In this document: positions 36,564-44,668 of the stretch, piece by piece
Position numbering within the stretch: the stretch's first letter is position 1
Layout of the letters: each line of letters starts with the position of its first letter
Assembly (NCBI RefSeq): GCF_900104655.1
Contig: NZ_FNWD01000002.1
Location: forward strand, 124,001-188,000
DNA: 64,000 nt
Direction: 5' to 3'
Source of the DNA: Millionella massiliensis
GTDB lineage: Bacteria; Bacteroidota; Bacteroidia; Bacteroidales; Rikenellaceae
The notes under the pieces: generated by a model
What the model was told of the DNA's origin: nothing
Databases searched by the model: none
Seen by the model: only the letters and a program-made list of their open reading frames with translations
Position numbers and translations under genes: made by a program

Positions 36564-36824
36564 ATACAGTTGTTTGTCTATGTGTTGTCCGTAAAGATAA
36601 ATAATAATTGTTGGAAATCAAAGAAATATAGGTGTTGCGTCTATTGAAATTATGGATATTGCCGGATGTGGCCAGCTGATCTCATGGATTTGTGTGAAAC
36701 TATCTGTGAAACATTTTGGGTCGAAACAGCTTTTTGGGGGAAAATTATTGTGGGTTTTCAGCGGGATGAATTGTACTCCGAGCCAGTAGAATAAAGGTTT
36801 GGCACCGGATTTAACTTACTGATA

Positions 36825-36861
36825 CACAAAATAAGAAGGCAGTCTTTTCGGACTGCCTTCT
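36825..36861 (-). terminator. tRNA-Gly terminator
   Basis: 11-base stem (36834-36844 with 36851-36861), then TTATTTTG on the minus strand. Confidence 0.8.
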
Positions 36862-36865
36862 GAAG

Positions 36866-36938
36866 AGCGGAAAACGAGACTCGAACTCGCGACCCCAACC
36901 TTGGCAAGGTTGTGCTCTACCAACTGAGCTATTTCCGC
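36866..36938 (-). tRNA. tRNA-Gly (anticodon GCC)
   Basis: 73 bases. Acceptor GCGGAAA/TTTCCGC with discriminator T, D arm AGCTCAGTTGGTAGAGC, anticodon loop TTGCCAA, T arm GGTTCGAGTCTC-like (GAGTTCGAGTCTC). All stems pair. Confidence 0.95.
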
Positions 36939-36991
36939 AATAAATCTTTATTTACCAAGGTTGGGTCTGTCTTCAAACGTCTTCTCTCCGT

Positions 36992-37028
36992 TTCGAAAGG
37001 CTGTGTTTTATCAACTGAGCGTTTCCCG
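36992..37028 (-). pseudogene. Degenerate tRNA 5' half (relic beside tRNA-Gly)
   Basis: AAAGGCTGTGTTTTATCAAC and the following TGAGC closely match the D-arm and 5' part of the adjacent tRNA-Gly (AAGGTTGTGCTCTACCAAC, TGAGC), then diverge in the acceptor (GTTTCCCG versus TATTTCCGC). The 3' half is not recognisable. It may be a remnant of tRNA duplication or of an integration event at the tRNA. Confidence 0.55.
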
Positions 37029-37170
37029 TTTGTTTGCCGCGACATTTCCTTGGCTTGCGGGTACAAATGTAGAAGGAAAATCTGAATCTGCAAAATCTCT
37101 ACCGTGAAAAATGTTGGGCTGCGGAGGTAACGTGCTCACACTGAGTTGTGGTTTGATGTGTAATTTTTTG

Positions 37171-37178
37171 TATCTTCG
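37171..37178 (+). promoter_or_regulatory. Possible -7 element of OsmC gene
   Basis: TATCTTCG, one mismatch to TAnnTTTG, 24 bases before the ATG. Confidence 0.4.
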
Positions 37179-37202
37179 TTCTGAATCCTTATTAAATCGA
37201 TT

Positions 37203-37631
37203 ATGGAACAGGTTAAATTGGAATGGAAAGGCGGCATGCAGTTCGATGCTCAGGTCGGAGATCATACGATTGTACTGGATGCACCCGAAGAGCTGGGCGG
37301 AATGAATGTCGGGGCCAGACCCAAACCGCTGCTGCTGGTGGCCTTGGCCGGATGTACCGGGATGGATATTGCGTCGCTGGCCCGAAAAATGCGTGTTGAA
37401 TTCGAGAAAGTCGAGATCGAAGTTGAAGCGCAGAAAAGTGAAGAGATTCCGGTGGTGTATACCGAAATGACCTTGCGCTATAAGTTTGTCGGGCAGGGAG
37501 TGGATCCGGCCAAACCGCTGAAAATGGTGAGCCTCTCGCAGGAACGCTATTGTGGAGTGGCGGAGATGCTGCGTAAAGTGGCTCCGATACGTGTGGAGGT
37601 GTTTTTAAACGGCGAACGAATTGATGGGTGA
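37203..37631 (+). CDS. OsmC family protein
   Basis: 142 residues, cytoplasmic, about the usual family length. LLVALAGCTGMDIASLARKMRVEFEKVEIEVE carries the conserved first Cys and the central helix of OsmC/Ohr peroxidases; the second Cys lies in LSQERYCGVAEMLRK. Members reduce organic hydroperoxides with thiols. It fits with the catalase as part of oxidative defence, though the two are not linked. Confidence 0.9.
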   Translation: MEQVKLEWKGGMQFDAQVGDHTIVLDAPEELGGMNVGARPKPLLLVALAGCTGMDIASLARKMRVEFEKVEIEVEAQKSEEIPVVYTEMTLRYKFVGQGVDPAKPLKMVSLSQERYCGVAEMLRKVAPIRVEVFLNGERIDG

Positions 37632-37769
37632 TTGAATCGGTATTCTGTTTGTTTACGGTTGCGGGGCGAGGTGTGAGGCCCGTTTAGAGCACTGGTTTGA
37701 GATCGAGCACACGTGGAAGTGTGGCACTTGCACATTGCAGGGTTGTGGCGGCTCGGCGGTGCGTGTGGG

Positions 37770-38426
37770 TTAGTGGGTTTTGGTGTAGATCGAGTTGCCG
37801 GAGAAGATCAGGCGCGGTCCCTGCCAGTCGATGGTGGCGAGCAGGTCGTTCCCTTCGGGAAGCATAATGACCATCACCGATTTGCTGAGTCGTCCCCAAT
37901 AACCTTCGGTCACGTGGTAGGAGTCCGTCGCGATGTTGTGGGTGGTTTGCTTGTAGCTGTAGTCGCTGTGCAGTTCGAGAATGATGCGTTGCGTGGCGGT
38001 ATCGGCGCTGCTGCCGACGTAACGCCCCGTAAGCCGCTGTTGTGGATTGCATTGGCGGGTGGGGTCGAAACGTCCGAAATGGGTGATGACCAGTTCGGCT
38101 GGTGAGTTCTCTGTTTCCGGATCGCGCGGGCGCAGGTAACCTTCGAGTGTAGCGTAGCAGGGTTGCATATCATCACCGGCCATGGCGGTGTAGCGTCTCT
38201 CGGCATTGAGGTTATCGCCTGTCGAGGCGATCGGCAAAATTTGGCCTGTGGCGCAGTCAGTCAGTACGGCGGCGTCGGTGTAGTAGACGTATTCTCCGCT
38301 AAAATAGAAGTCTTTGTAGGCCAGCATCGGGTCGCTGATGGTGTTGTCGGAGTTGTCCTGTGTCTTCATCAGCCCGTTGCATGCGGTGGTCAACAAAAGG
38401 GGAAGCAGAAGCAGGGATCTTTTCAT
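37770..38426 (-). CDS. NlpE-like lipoprotein
   Basis: 218 residues from the ATG at 38426 (MKRSLLLLPLLLTTAC). Lipobox LTTAC, so acylated at the Cys. The middle part YYTDAAVLTDCATGQILPIA, DNLNAERRYTA and YATLEGYLRPR is the signature of the C-terminal-type domain of NlpE-like copper homeostasis lipoproteins; the later part (LTGRYVGSSADTATQRIILELHSDYSY) resembles the NlpE N-domain. The domain order thus looks swapped. Probable outer-membrane lipoprotein sensing or buffering stress; function not proven. Confidence 0.65.
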   Translation of the reverse strand: MKRSLLLLPLLLTTACNGLMKTQDNSDNTISDPMLAYKDFYFSGEYVYYTDAAVLTDCATGQILPIASTGDNLNAERRYTAMAGDDMQPCYATLEGYLRPRDPETENSPAELVITHFGRFDPTRQCNPQQRLTGRYVGSSADTATQRIILELHSDYSYKQTTHNIATDSYHVTEGYWGRLSKSVMVIMLPEGNDLLATIDWQGPRLIFSGNSIYTKTH

Positions 38427-38670
38427 TGAGCGGAGATCAGAAATCATTCATAAAGGTAAGAAGATCTGATCGATTTTCAAACGCCGTGGGAAAAATGTCG
38501 GGGATCTCTGTGGTGAAAGCGACGTAAATGAGTGCCGGTGAAACCTTCGGGTGAGATGGCGTGGGGGAAAAGTGGGACTGTTGATGCTGATCATTCTGGT
38601 GTCTTCGGGTCTTTTGCGCTGATGAGAAAAGTCTTGGGGGATGCGTCGAAAATCAGTTGGGTAGAAATAA

Positions 38671-38704
38671 AAAGAGCGGTTCTTTATTCAAAGAACCGCT
38701 CTTT
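38671..38704. terminator. Hairpin, probable terminator
   Basis: AAAGAGCGGTTCTTT (38671-38685) with its complement 38690-38704, loop ATTC, then TTG on plus and TTATTTC on minus. Confidence 0.55.
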
Positions 38705-38810
38705 TGTATGGAATTCCCATGAGGGATTGTAACGTCAGGAAATATTGGGGCTCCAAAGGTTCCTGTGCCGATCGGGTAGCGGGGCTTATGGCTATAGACT
38801 CAAAGAGTAA

Positions 38811-38848
38811 CGCAAAAAGGGTAATCACAATGCATTACCCTTTTTGCG
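38811..38848. terminator. Hairpin with A/T-tracted arms, probable bidirectional terminator
   Basis: CGCAAAAAGGGTAAT (38811-38825) with 38834-38848, loop of 8. Each arm ends in a run of five A or T. Confidence 0.6.
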
Positions 38849-39181
38849 TACTTCCACTCTCTGTGACTTTGGGGCTTCCGTTTGTGGGCTAGTAGTTCTT
38901 CGTTTTGTGGTCTAAACTTTGGTCTTGGCCGTAACTCGCCGGTTTTGTTGGCTTCGGTTGTTATTTCAACCTTGGCTGTTTCGGCAGGGCTTTGTGACCT
39001 TCGTCTTAACCTTTACAAGGGATGCCTTCGGTTTGCCTCGGGGCATTGGCTCTTGTTCATCGGACTACGCTCCACTTTTTGGGGGCGCATGTCTTTTCCT
39101 TTTTCTATCAGGCTTTTTTGCTGGCCTTTATCTTTTCTTTCCTCTCTCGCGCTCTTTGCCCCCCCCGTTTAGGTCACGGAG

Positions 39182-40654
39182 TTAGTCTTGACGGCTGTAG
39201 TTCGGAGCTTCGCGGGTGATGGTCACGTCGTGGGGGTGACTTTCCTGCATGCCGGATGCAGTGATGCGAACGAACTTGGCGTTTTTCAGGGCTGCGATGT
39301 CTTTGGCGCCGCAGTAGCCCATGCCGGCACGCAGACCGCCGACGATCTGGTAGATGACTTCGGCGAGGCGGCCTTTGTAGGGTACACGAGCAGCGATACC
39401 TTCGGGAACGAGTTTTTTGATGTCGTCTTCGGCATCCTGGAAGTAGCGGTCTTTCGAACCGTTCTGCATGGCTTCGAGCGAACCCATACCGCGGTAGGTT
39501 TTGAATTTACGGCCGTTGAAGATGACGGTTTCTCCGGGCGATTCTTCGACGCCGGCGAACATCGATCCGGCCATAACGCAGTCGGCTCCGGCGGCGATGG
39601 CTTTGACAACGTCACCGGTGTAACGGATACCGCCGTCGGCGATCACGGGCACGTCGCTGCCTTTCAGGGCCGATGCCACGTCGTACACGGCGTTGAGCTG
39701 GGGTACGCCGACGCCGGCAATGATGCGGGTGGTGCAGATCGAGCCCGGGCCGATACCGACTTTCACGCCGTCGGCTCCGGCTTCGACGAGCATTTTGGCT
39801 GCGGCTGCGGTGGCTACGTTACCCACCACGACGTCGAGGTCGGGATATTTGGCTTTGACTTCCTTCAGTTTTTCGATCACGCCGCGGGAGTGACCGTGGG
39901 CGGTGTCAATAACGATGGCGTCGGCTCCAGCCTCATAGAGGGCGGCTACGCGGTCCAGGGTGTCGTGGGTGACGCCCACGCCGGCAGCTACGCGCAGACG
40001 GCCTTTGGAGTCTTTGGCTGCGTTGGGGTTGTCCTTGACTTTGGTGATGTCTTTGTAGGTGAGCAGGCCGACGAGTTTGCCGTCGTTGTCGATGACGGGC
40101 AGTTTTTCGATCTTGTTGTTGAGCAGGATCTTGGCTGCTTCGGTCAGGTCGGGGTTGTGGGTGGTGACCAGGTTGTCTTTGGTCATCACTTCGCTGATTT
40201 TTTTGCTGTAGTCGGTCTGGAAGCGCAGGTCGCGGTTGGTGACAATGCCGATCAGTCGGTTATCGTCGTCGATCACGGGGATACCGCCGATCTTGTTTTC
40301 GTGCATGAGCGCTTTGGCGTCGCCTACGGTCCCGTCGGCTTTGATGGTGATGGGGTCGTAGATCATGCCGTTTTCGGCGCGTTTCACTTTGCGAACCTGA
40401 TGGGCCTGGGCCTCGATCGACATGTTTTTGTGGATCACGCCGATACCGCCCTGACGAGCGATGGCGATGGCCAGGTCGGCTTCGGTCACGGTATCCATGG
40501 CGGCCGATACGATGGGGGTGTTGATCGGAACGTTGCGGGAGAAACGTGATGCGACGCAAACTTCGCGCGGAAGAACTTCGGAGTAGGCGGGGACGAGGAG
40601 CACGTCATCGAAGGTGAGGCCCTCGGCTACGATTTTTTCATCTAGGAACGACAT
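39182..40654 (-). CDS. guaB: IMP dehydrogenase
   Basis: 490 residues, full length. It oxidises IMP to XMP with NAD, the committed step to GMP. Two CBS domains lie at about 95-215, inserted into the TIM barrel. The active-site loop [20 protein letters not shown] (about residue 300) carries the catalytic Cys; DGGIRYTGD and [13 protein letters not shown] are IMP-phosphate sites; the flap has GSKDRYFQD with the Arg-Tyr pair. A TATCTTTG -7 box lies at 40688-40681. Confidence 0.98.
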   Translation of the reverse strand: MSFLDEKIVAEGLTFDDVLLVPAYSEVLPREVCVASRFSRNVPINTPIVSAAMDTVTEADLAIAIARQGGIGVIHKNMSIEAQAHQVRKVKRAENGMIYDPITIKADGTVGDAKALMHENKIGGIPVIDDDNRLIGIVTNRDLRFQTDYSKKISEVMTKDNLVTTHNPDLTEAAKILLNNKIEKLPVIDNDGKLVGLLTYKDITKVKDNPNAAKDSKGRLRVAAGVGVTHDTLDRVAALYEAGADAIVIDTAHGHSRGVIEKLKEVKAKYPDLDVVVGNVATAAAAKMLVEAGADGVKVGIGPGSICTTRIIAGVGVPQLNAVYDVASALKGSDVPVIADGGIRYTGDVVKAIAAGADCVMAGSMFAGVEESPGETVIFNGRKFKTYRGMGSLEAMQNGSKDRYFQDAEDDIKKLVPEGIAARVPYKGRLAEVIYQIVGGLRAGMGYCGAKDIAALKNAKFVRITASGMQESHPHDVTITREAPNYSRQD

Positions 40655-40680
40655 AGTGGCTACCGTTTAATAAATTTGAG

Positions 40681-40688
40681 CAAAGATA
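40681..40688 (-). promoter_or_regulatory. -7 element of guaB
   Basis: TATCTTTG on the minus strand, 27 bases from the ATG. Confidence 0.6.
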
Positions 40689-40714
40689 ACATTTTTGCCG
40701 GGATTGCTGGCGGG

Positions 40715-41122
40715 TCAGGCAAAAAATGGTGCAAGTTTTTCGAGCAGGGCGCGGGGCGGACGGCAGGCGGTCTTCGTGTCGGCGTGCATAAAGGCCAGTG
40801 TCACAGCGCCTGTGGTGATGAGTTCGTTGCCGGGCCGGTAGACTTCGTATTCGAAGCGGATCTTGACGCCGGGCATCTCTCGCAGGGTGGTGCGCACGGT
40901 GAGCAGGTCGTCGTAGTAGGCGGGATTCTTGTAGTTCACCTCCACCTTCAGGACGGGAAGCATCACACCATTGGCTTCGATTTCGGCGTTCGGGAGGCCG
41001 ATGCTGCGCATGAGTTCTGTGCGTCCCATGTCGAACAGTTCGACGTAGTGGGAGTGGTAGAAGAAGCCCATGCGGTCGACATCGCCGTAGGGTACGCGGA
41101 ATTGCGTGTCGTAGGTAATCAT
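40715..41122 (-). CDS. Acyl-CoA thioesterase, YbgC/FadM type
   Basis: 135 residues, hotdog fold. TQFRVPYGDVDRMGFFYHSHYVELFDMGRTELMRSIGL carries the 4HBT motif with Asp17-type active residue and the helix that follows; NPAYYDDLLTVRTTL and IRFEYEVYRPG are typical. It hydrolyses acyl-CoA thioesters in the cytoplasm. A TATCTTTG -7 box (41164-41157) gives it an own promoter. Confidence 0.9.
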   Translation of the reverse strand: MITYDTQFRVPYGDVDRMGFFYHSHYVELFDMGRTELMRSIGLPNAEIEANGVMLPVLKVEVNYKNPAYYDDLLTVRTTLREMPGVKIRFEYEVYRPGNELITTGAVTLAFMHADTKTACRPPRALLEKLAPFFA

Positions 41123-41156
41123 GGTGCGGGGTCGGATTTTCGGTTCACTTATACTA

Positions 41157-41164
41157 CAAAGATA
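41157..41164 (-). promoter_or_regulatory. -7 element of thioesterase gene
   Basis: TATCTTTG on the minus strand, 34 bases from the ATG. Confidence 0.6.
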
Positions 41165-41434
41165 GGGAATGACGGGTGCAGAAAAAACAGATCAGCATAA
41201 TTTTTAGAGGGTCGGAAGGGACTGTTGGTAAAAAAAATGACGGGCGACATCCAAAACGGAGCGTTGCTGCGTCTATGTAAACGGAAAGGCCTTTCATTTG
41301 TAACCTTAGTTTGTAATGTTGTTTCAAAAGTGGGTTCCGGATCGATGGAGGGGTGAATGCCTATGTCTGCCTGTCGGACAAAACTGAAAATACCTCTTGG
41401 AACATACTGATTGAAACGTAATTTCGATGAAAGT

Positions 41435-42640
41435 ATGAAAATACGAAATTTACTCTGTGTGGCGGCGGCTGTCGGCGTCTGCTGCGGAACGGGCGTGGCC
41501 CGTGAGACCGGTAAACGGGTTGAAGTCGAGCTGCAAAATGCAGGCGACAGTGTTGTGGCGATCTGGTATGCCGTCGGTGGGAGGGTGCCGCGCAATGGCG
41601 ACATGAAGCCAATAGCGATGCGGAACGGGTGCTTTGCGCTCGATGTCCCGGATTCCGATTCGGTCTATGAAGTGTTGTTTTACCCGGCGGTGGCCGCAGA
41701 GAACCATGGACGTAGGCCGGGAAGGGGCTGGGTGGCTGAAACGAAGTTGTGTCGGTTCTATCTGTTCCCTCACGAGCGGGCTCGAGTGCAGGGCGAATTG
41801 AGTGATTCGATCCTGCGCTGGAGCGTCAATACCCCTTTGTATGAACGAAAGCACGCTGTTGAGCGGGGCGAGTATACGGAACTTCGGTTAAAGGAGTTTT
41901 GGATTGAGCGGGAGGCAGAGCAGCTGCTTGCGGCTGGCGCCTCGAAAGATACGATCCGAGAGGCGTTTGCCCGGTCGAGACGGTGGCAGAATGCGAAAAG
42001 GGATTGGGAACGGGCGTGGTTCGAACAGCATCCGAATGAAGATTTGGCGGCTCTCTATCTACTGCGGGCAGGTGGAGACGGTTCGTTCGATTCGCTGTAT
42101 ATGCAGCTCGGCGTGGAGGTGCGCAACGGACGGTTGAAACCGCTGTTGGATCGCCGGATGGCGGCCTATCGGCAAAGGGTGGCCTCCGAAGAGGCGCGTC
42201 GACGGATGATGGAAGCGAAAGAGATGCAGGCGCCGGATTTTACTCTGCCGGACGTGACAGGCAATCCGTTTAGGCTCTCTTCGATGTTTGGCGGCGCGAA
42301 GTATGTCGTGCTGGACTTCTGGGGGACGTGGTGCGGCTGGTGTGTCAAGGGGCTGCCGCAGATGAAAACCTGTTATGCGAAATATAAGGAGCGGGTGGAG
42401 TTTGTCGGGGTGGACTGTAACGAGCCGGAACAAGCCTGGCGCCAGGGGCTCGAACGTTATCAAATCCCGTGGCTCGGTGTGTGGGTTGGTGAGAACCGAA
42501 CGGTTCAAACGGCCTATGGCATCGAAATGTATCCGACCAAAATCGTGATCGATCCGTCGGGACGGATCCTCAAACGGTTCGAAGGCGAAAGCGAGGAATT
42601 TTACCGCTATCTGGACGAACTGTTGGGCGGAACCCGGTAG
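41435..42640 (+). CDS. Exported thioredoxin-like (TlpA/AhpC-TSA) protein
   Basis: 401 residues from MKIRNLLCVAAAVGVCCGTGVA, a signal peptide; an ATG 8 codons upstream is ignored. Residues about 25-255 are a Bacteroidetes-type N-terminal domain (beta-rich part, then charged helices). The thioredoxin domain follows: APDFTLPDVTGNPFRLSSMFG, then VLDFWGTWCGWCVKGLPQMK with the redox Cys300-Cys303 pair, and IEMYPTKIVIDPSGRIL with the cis-Pro. It likely reduces disulfides in periplasmic or cytochrome-maturation substrates. Its 3' end overlaps the convergent surE frame by 71 bases. Confidence 0.9.
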   Translation: MKIRNLLCVAAAVGVCCGTGVARETGKRVEVELQNAGDSVVAIWYAVGGRVPRNGDMKPIAMRNGCFALDVPDSDSVYEVLFYPAVAAENHGRRPGRGWVAETKLCRFYLFPHERARVQGELSDSILRWSVNTPLYERKHAVERGEYTELRLKEFWIEREAEQLLAAGASKDTIREAFARSRRWQNAKRDWERAWFEQHPNEDLAALYLLRAGGDGSFDSLYMQLGVEVRNGRLKPLLDRRMAAYRQRVASEEARRRMMEAKEMQAPDFTLPDVTGNPFRLSSMFGGAKYVVLDFWGTWCGWCVKGLPQMKTCYAKYKERVEFVGVDCNEPEQAWRQGLERYQIPWLGVWVGENRTVQTAYGIEMYPTKIVIDPSGRILKRFEGESEEFYRYLDELLGGTR

Positions 42641-43493
42641 TCCCGCAGGAGGGTCTGTGGTCGGTGCTTAGCTGCCTCAGCGATAGCGGCGGTGGGGGGG
42701 GGGGGTAGCGCTCCATATGGCCGCGCAGCAGGGCGAGGCGCGCGGAGTCGGTCAGGTCCATCTGCACGGGCACGATGGCGACGTAGCCGTTGCGCAGGGC
42801 CCATTCGTCGCTCTCCTGTGCATCCTGCTCGAAGTTGTAGAAGCGTCCGGACATCCAGTAGTAGTCGCGGTTGTTGGGGTCGGTGCGGTGGATGAAGTCT
42901 TCGCGCCAGTTGCCGCGGGTCTGGCGGCAGACCCGTATGCCCTGGATCTCGTCCAGCGGAATGTTGGGTATGTTGACGTTCAGACACAGACCGGCAATCC
43001 GTTCGGCAGGCATTTCCAGCACCCGGGCGATGATCTCCCGGCCGTAGTGGACTGAAGCGGTGAAGTCGGCGGCCGGTGAATGGTCGGTCAGCGACAGCCC
43101 GATCGAGGGGATGCCGTATAGGGCGGCTTCCGTGGCGGCGCCCATGGTGCCGGAGTAGATGACGCTGACGTTGGCGTTCGAGCCGTGGTTGATGCCCGAG
43201 AGAACCAGGTCGGGGACGCGGTCCTTCAGCACTTCGTCGAATCCGATCTTGACGCAGTCGACGGGCGTGCCGGTGCAGGAGTAGATCTCGATGCCGGGTT
43301 CGCAACTGACGGTGTTGACGAACAGCGGTCGGTGCATGGTGATCGAGTGCGACATGCCGGAGTAGCTCTCGTTCGGAGCTACGGCTACCACGTCGCCGAA
43401 TTCGGCGGCCAGTCGGATAAGGGCGGCGATGCCGGCGGCTTGATAGCCGTCGTCGTTCGTAACGAAGATCAGGGGGCGTCCGGAAGTTTTCAT
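42570..43493 (-). CDS. surE: 5'/3'-nucleotidase SurE
   Basis: 307 residues as read. SurE dephosphorylates nucleoside monophosphates. Metal and active-site motifs are present: IFVTNDDGYQAAG (Asp14/Asp15), APNESYSGMSHSIT (Ser), SGINHGSNANVSVIYSGTMGAATEAA. SurE proteins normally end near residue 255; here a Pro-rich tail follows a C12 tract (G12 on the plus strand, 42694-42705). In a neighbouring frame of the tract the tail ends at a TGA near 42676, which would give a near-normal length and avoid overlap with the TlpA gene. Either the tract is misread or length variation tunes the C-terminus. Confidence 0.92.
   Translation of the reverse strand: MKTSGRPLIFVTNDDGYQAAGIAALIRLAAEFGDVVAVAPNESYSGMSHSITMHRPLFVNTVSCEPGIEIYSCTGTPVDCVKIGFDEVLKDRVPDLVLSGINHGSNANVSVIYSGTMGAATEAALYGIPSIGLSLTDHSPAADFTASVHYGREIIARVLEMPAERIAGLCLNVNIPNIPLDEIQGIRVCRQTRGNWREDFIHRTDPNNRDYYWMSGRFYNFEQDAQESDEWALRNGYVAIVPVQMDLTDSARLALLRGHMERYPPPPPPLSLRQLSTDHRPSCGTTGFRPTVRPDSGKIPRFRLRTV
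42694..42705. repeat. G12 homopolymer in surE
   Basis: Twelve consecutive G on the plus strand, inside the 3' part of the surE frame. The frame after the tract decides the C-terminus. Confidence 0.9.
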
Positions 43494-43527
43494 GGCGGTT
43501 GCGTCTGTTGGTTCGGTTTTCGGGAGA

Positions 43528-43535
43528 CAAATTTA
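43528..43535 (-). promoter_or_regulatory. -7 element of surE
   Basis: TAAATTTG on the minus strand, 35 bases from the ATG. Confidence 0.5.
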
Positions 43536-43544
43536 CCCAAAATA

Positions 43545-43576
43545 TTTTGCCTGTTGTGATTTTATCGTTACTTTTG
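43545..43576 (+). promoter_or_regulatory. rplS promoter
   Basis: TTTTG (43545-43549), 19-base spacer, TACTTTTG (43569-43576). The start of transcription would leave a leader of about 140 bases. Confidence 0.7.
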
Positions 43577-43582
43577 CGTCGC

Positions 43583-43724
43583 TTTTGTGTAGGAATCTCT
43601 TATGGAGAGCGGGGAGATAATGGGGCAGTGAACCCCGTTTGTTTTCCGGTAACGGAATATCCTGGCGCTCATCGGACACCGTAACATTCCGCACCTTAAC
43701 CACTTTTAGATTTAGTTCCACACA
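43583..43724 (+). promoter_or_regulatory. rplS leader
   Basis: Untranslated, about 140 bases, with a short GGGG-CCCC hairpin (GGGGCAGTGAACCCC) and CCGGTAACGG. Ribosomal protein mRNAs often carry autoregulatory leaders; no known class was recognised. Confidence 0.35.
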
Positions 43725-44084
43725 ATGAACAATCTGATCGCAGTAGCCCAAGAGGCTTTCAAACAGGAGACCGCCGAAGTCCCCGCATTCAAGGCTGGTG
43801 ATACCATCACCGTAACCATCAAAATCCGCGAAGGTAACAAGGAACGTCTGCAAAACTTCCGTGGCGTCGTGCTGCAGCGTCGTGGTTCGGGCGTGACCGA
43901 AACCTTTACCATTCGCAAAATCTCGGATGGTATCGGTGTTGAACGTATCTTCCCGGTAAACTCGCCGACCATCAGCAAAATCGAGCTGAACAAAGTTGGT
44001 GTCGTTCGCCGTGCACGCATCTACTACCTGCGTGACCTGACCGGTAAGAAAGCACGTATCAAAGAAAAGAAACTCGTTAAATAG
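43725..44084 (+). CDS. rplS: 50S ribosomal protein L19
   Basis: 119 residues, standard size. [35 protein letters not shown] and [19 protein letters not shown] are family hallmarks, with a basic C-terminal tail. L19 sits at the 30S-50S interface. Own promoter and a strong terminator. Confidence 0.98.
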   Translation: MNNLIAVAQEAFKQETAEVPAFKAGDTITVTIKIREGNKERLQNFRGVVLQRRGSGVTETFTIRKISDGIGVERIFPVNSPTISKIELNKVGVVRRARIYYLRDLTGKKARIKEKKLVK

Positions 44085-44110
44085 TTTCCGATCTGCTGGG
44101 ATACTAATTG

Positions 44111-44150
44111 GCGAGCCTTGCATCCGATGGGTGCAAGGCTCGCTTTTTTT
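44111..44150 (+). terminator. rplS terminator
   Basis: 12-base perfect stem (44111-44122 with 44132-44143), then TTTTTTT. Confidence 0.9.
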
Positions 44151-44239
44151 GTGTCGTCGTCGAAATGGGGGCGTGGGATGTGTGAGGCTGACTGCTCCCG
44201 GAGGTGGTGAGGCGGGTTGGAGGGCTTTATTCGGACGGG

Positions 44240-44668
44240 TCAGTTTGCGGTTTCCATGGAGAACGAGAAGAAGATGTCTTTGGCCGGAGTCAACTGATTG
44301 TTGGTCGGGGCAATGCGAAAGGGGGTAGCTTCGGACGTACTGTCAGGTCTGGGGAGATTGTGAATGTGCGGCAGGTCGTCGCCGGGGTGGAACGATGTGG
44401 CGGGGGCGTGTCGTTCAACGGGCAGATCATACCTGGAGGAGTGTCGGCCCGAAGAGGGGGAATGTTTAGCAACATGGACCGAACTGCGTTTGGGCAGGCG
44501 GGTGATGTCGGTCGTCGTTGGGGAATTTTGGGTAGTTGTGATAGATCGGGCGGGATGCCGAGAGTGTGGAGCTGCCGCTGCGTAATATGGTGTGCTGAAC
44601 GATGAAGTGTGGCAACCGGTCAGAGTTGCCGTTATGCCGAGGGCGAGAAGCAGAAAGGGCTTGTCCAT
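44240..44668 (-). CDS. Putative small lipoprotein of low complexity
   Basis: 142 residues. MDKPFLLLALGITATLTGC is a plausible lipoprotein signal with lipobox LTGC. The remainder is rich in His, Pro, Ser and Thr with no recognisable domain, so the gene could be spurious. It lies 32 bases downstream of the minus-strand attenuator-like RNA. Confidence 0.45.
   Translation of the reverse strand: MDKPFLLLALGITATLTGCHTSSFSTPYYAAAAPHSRHPARSITTTQNSPTTTDITRLPKRSSVHVAKHSPSSGRHSSRYDLPVERHAPATSFHPGDDLPHIHNLPRPDSTSEATPFRIAPTNNQLTPAKDIFFSFSMETAN

Larger units (their letters stand above)
38427..39181. other. Gene-free, structured 750-base stretch
   Basis: No convincing gene in either direction. It holds two perfect 15-base inverted repeats (38671-38704, 38811-38848) and, at 38849-39181, a C-rich/T-rich strand with no coding character that reads purine-rich on the minus strand, ending in an 8-C run beside the guaB stop. 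Confidence 0.6.

Noticed and set aside
38882-39219. Overlapping short hydrophobic/aromatic frames next to guaB
   Set aside because: Three frames are open at once because of base composition; none has a signal or family match.
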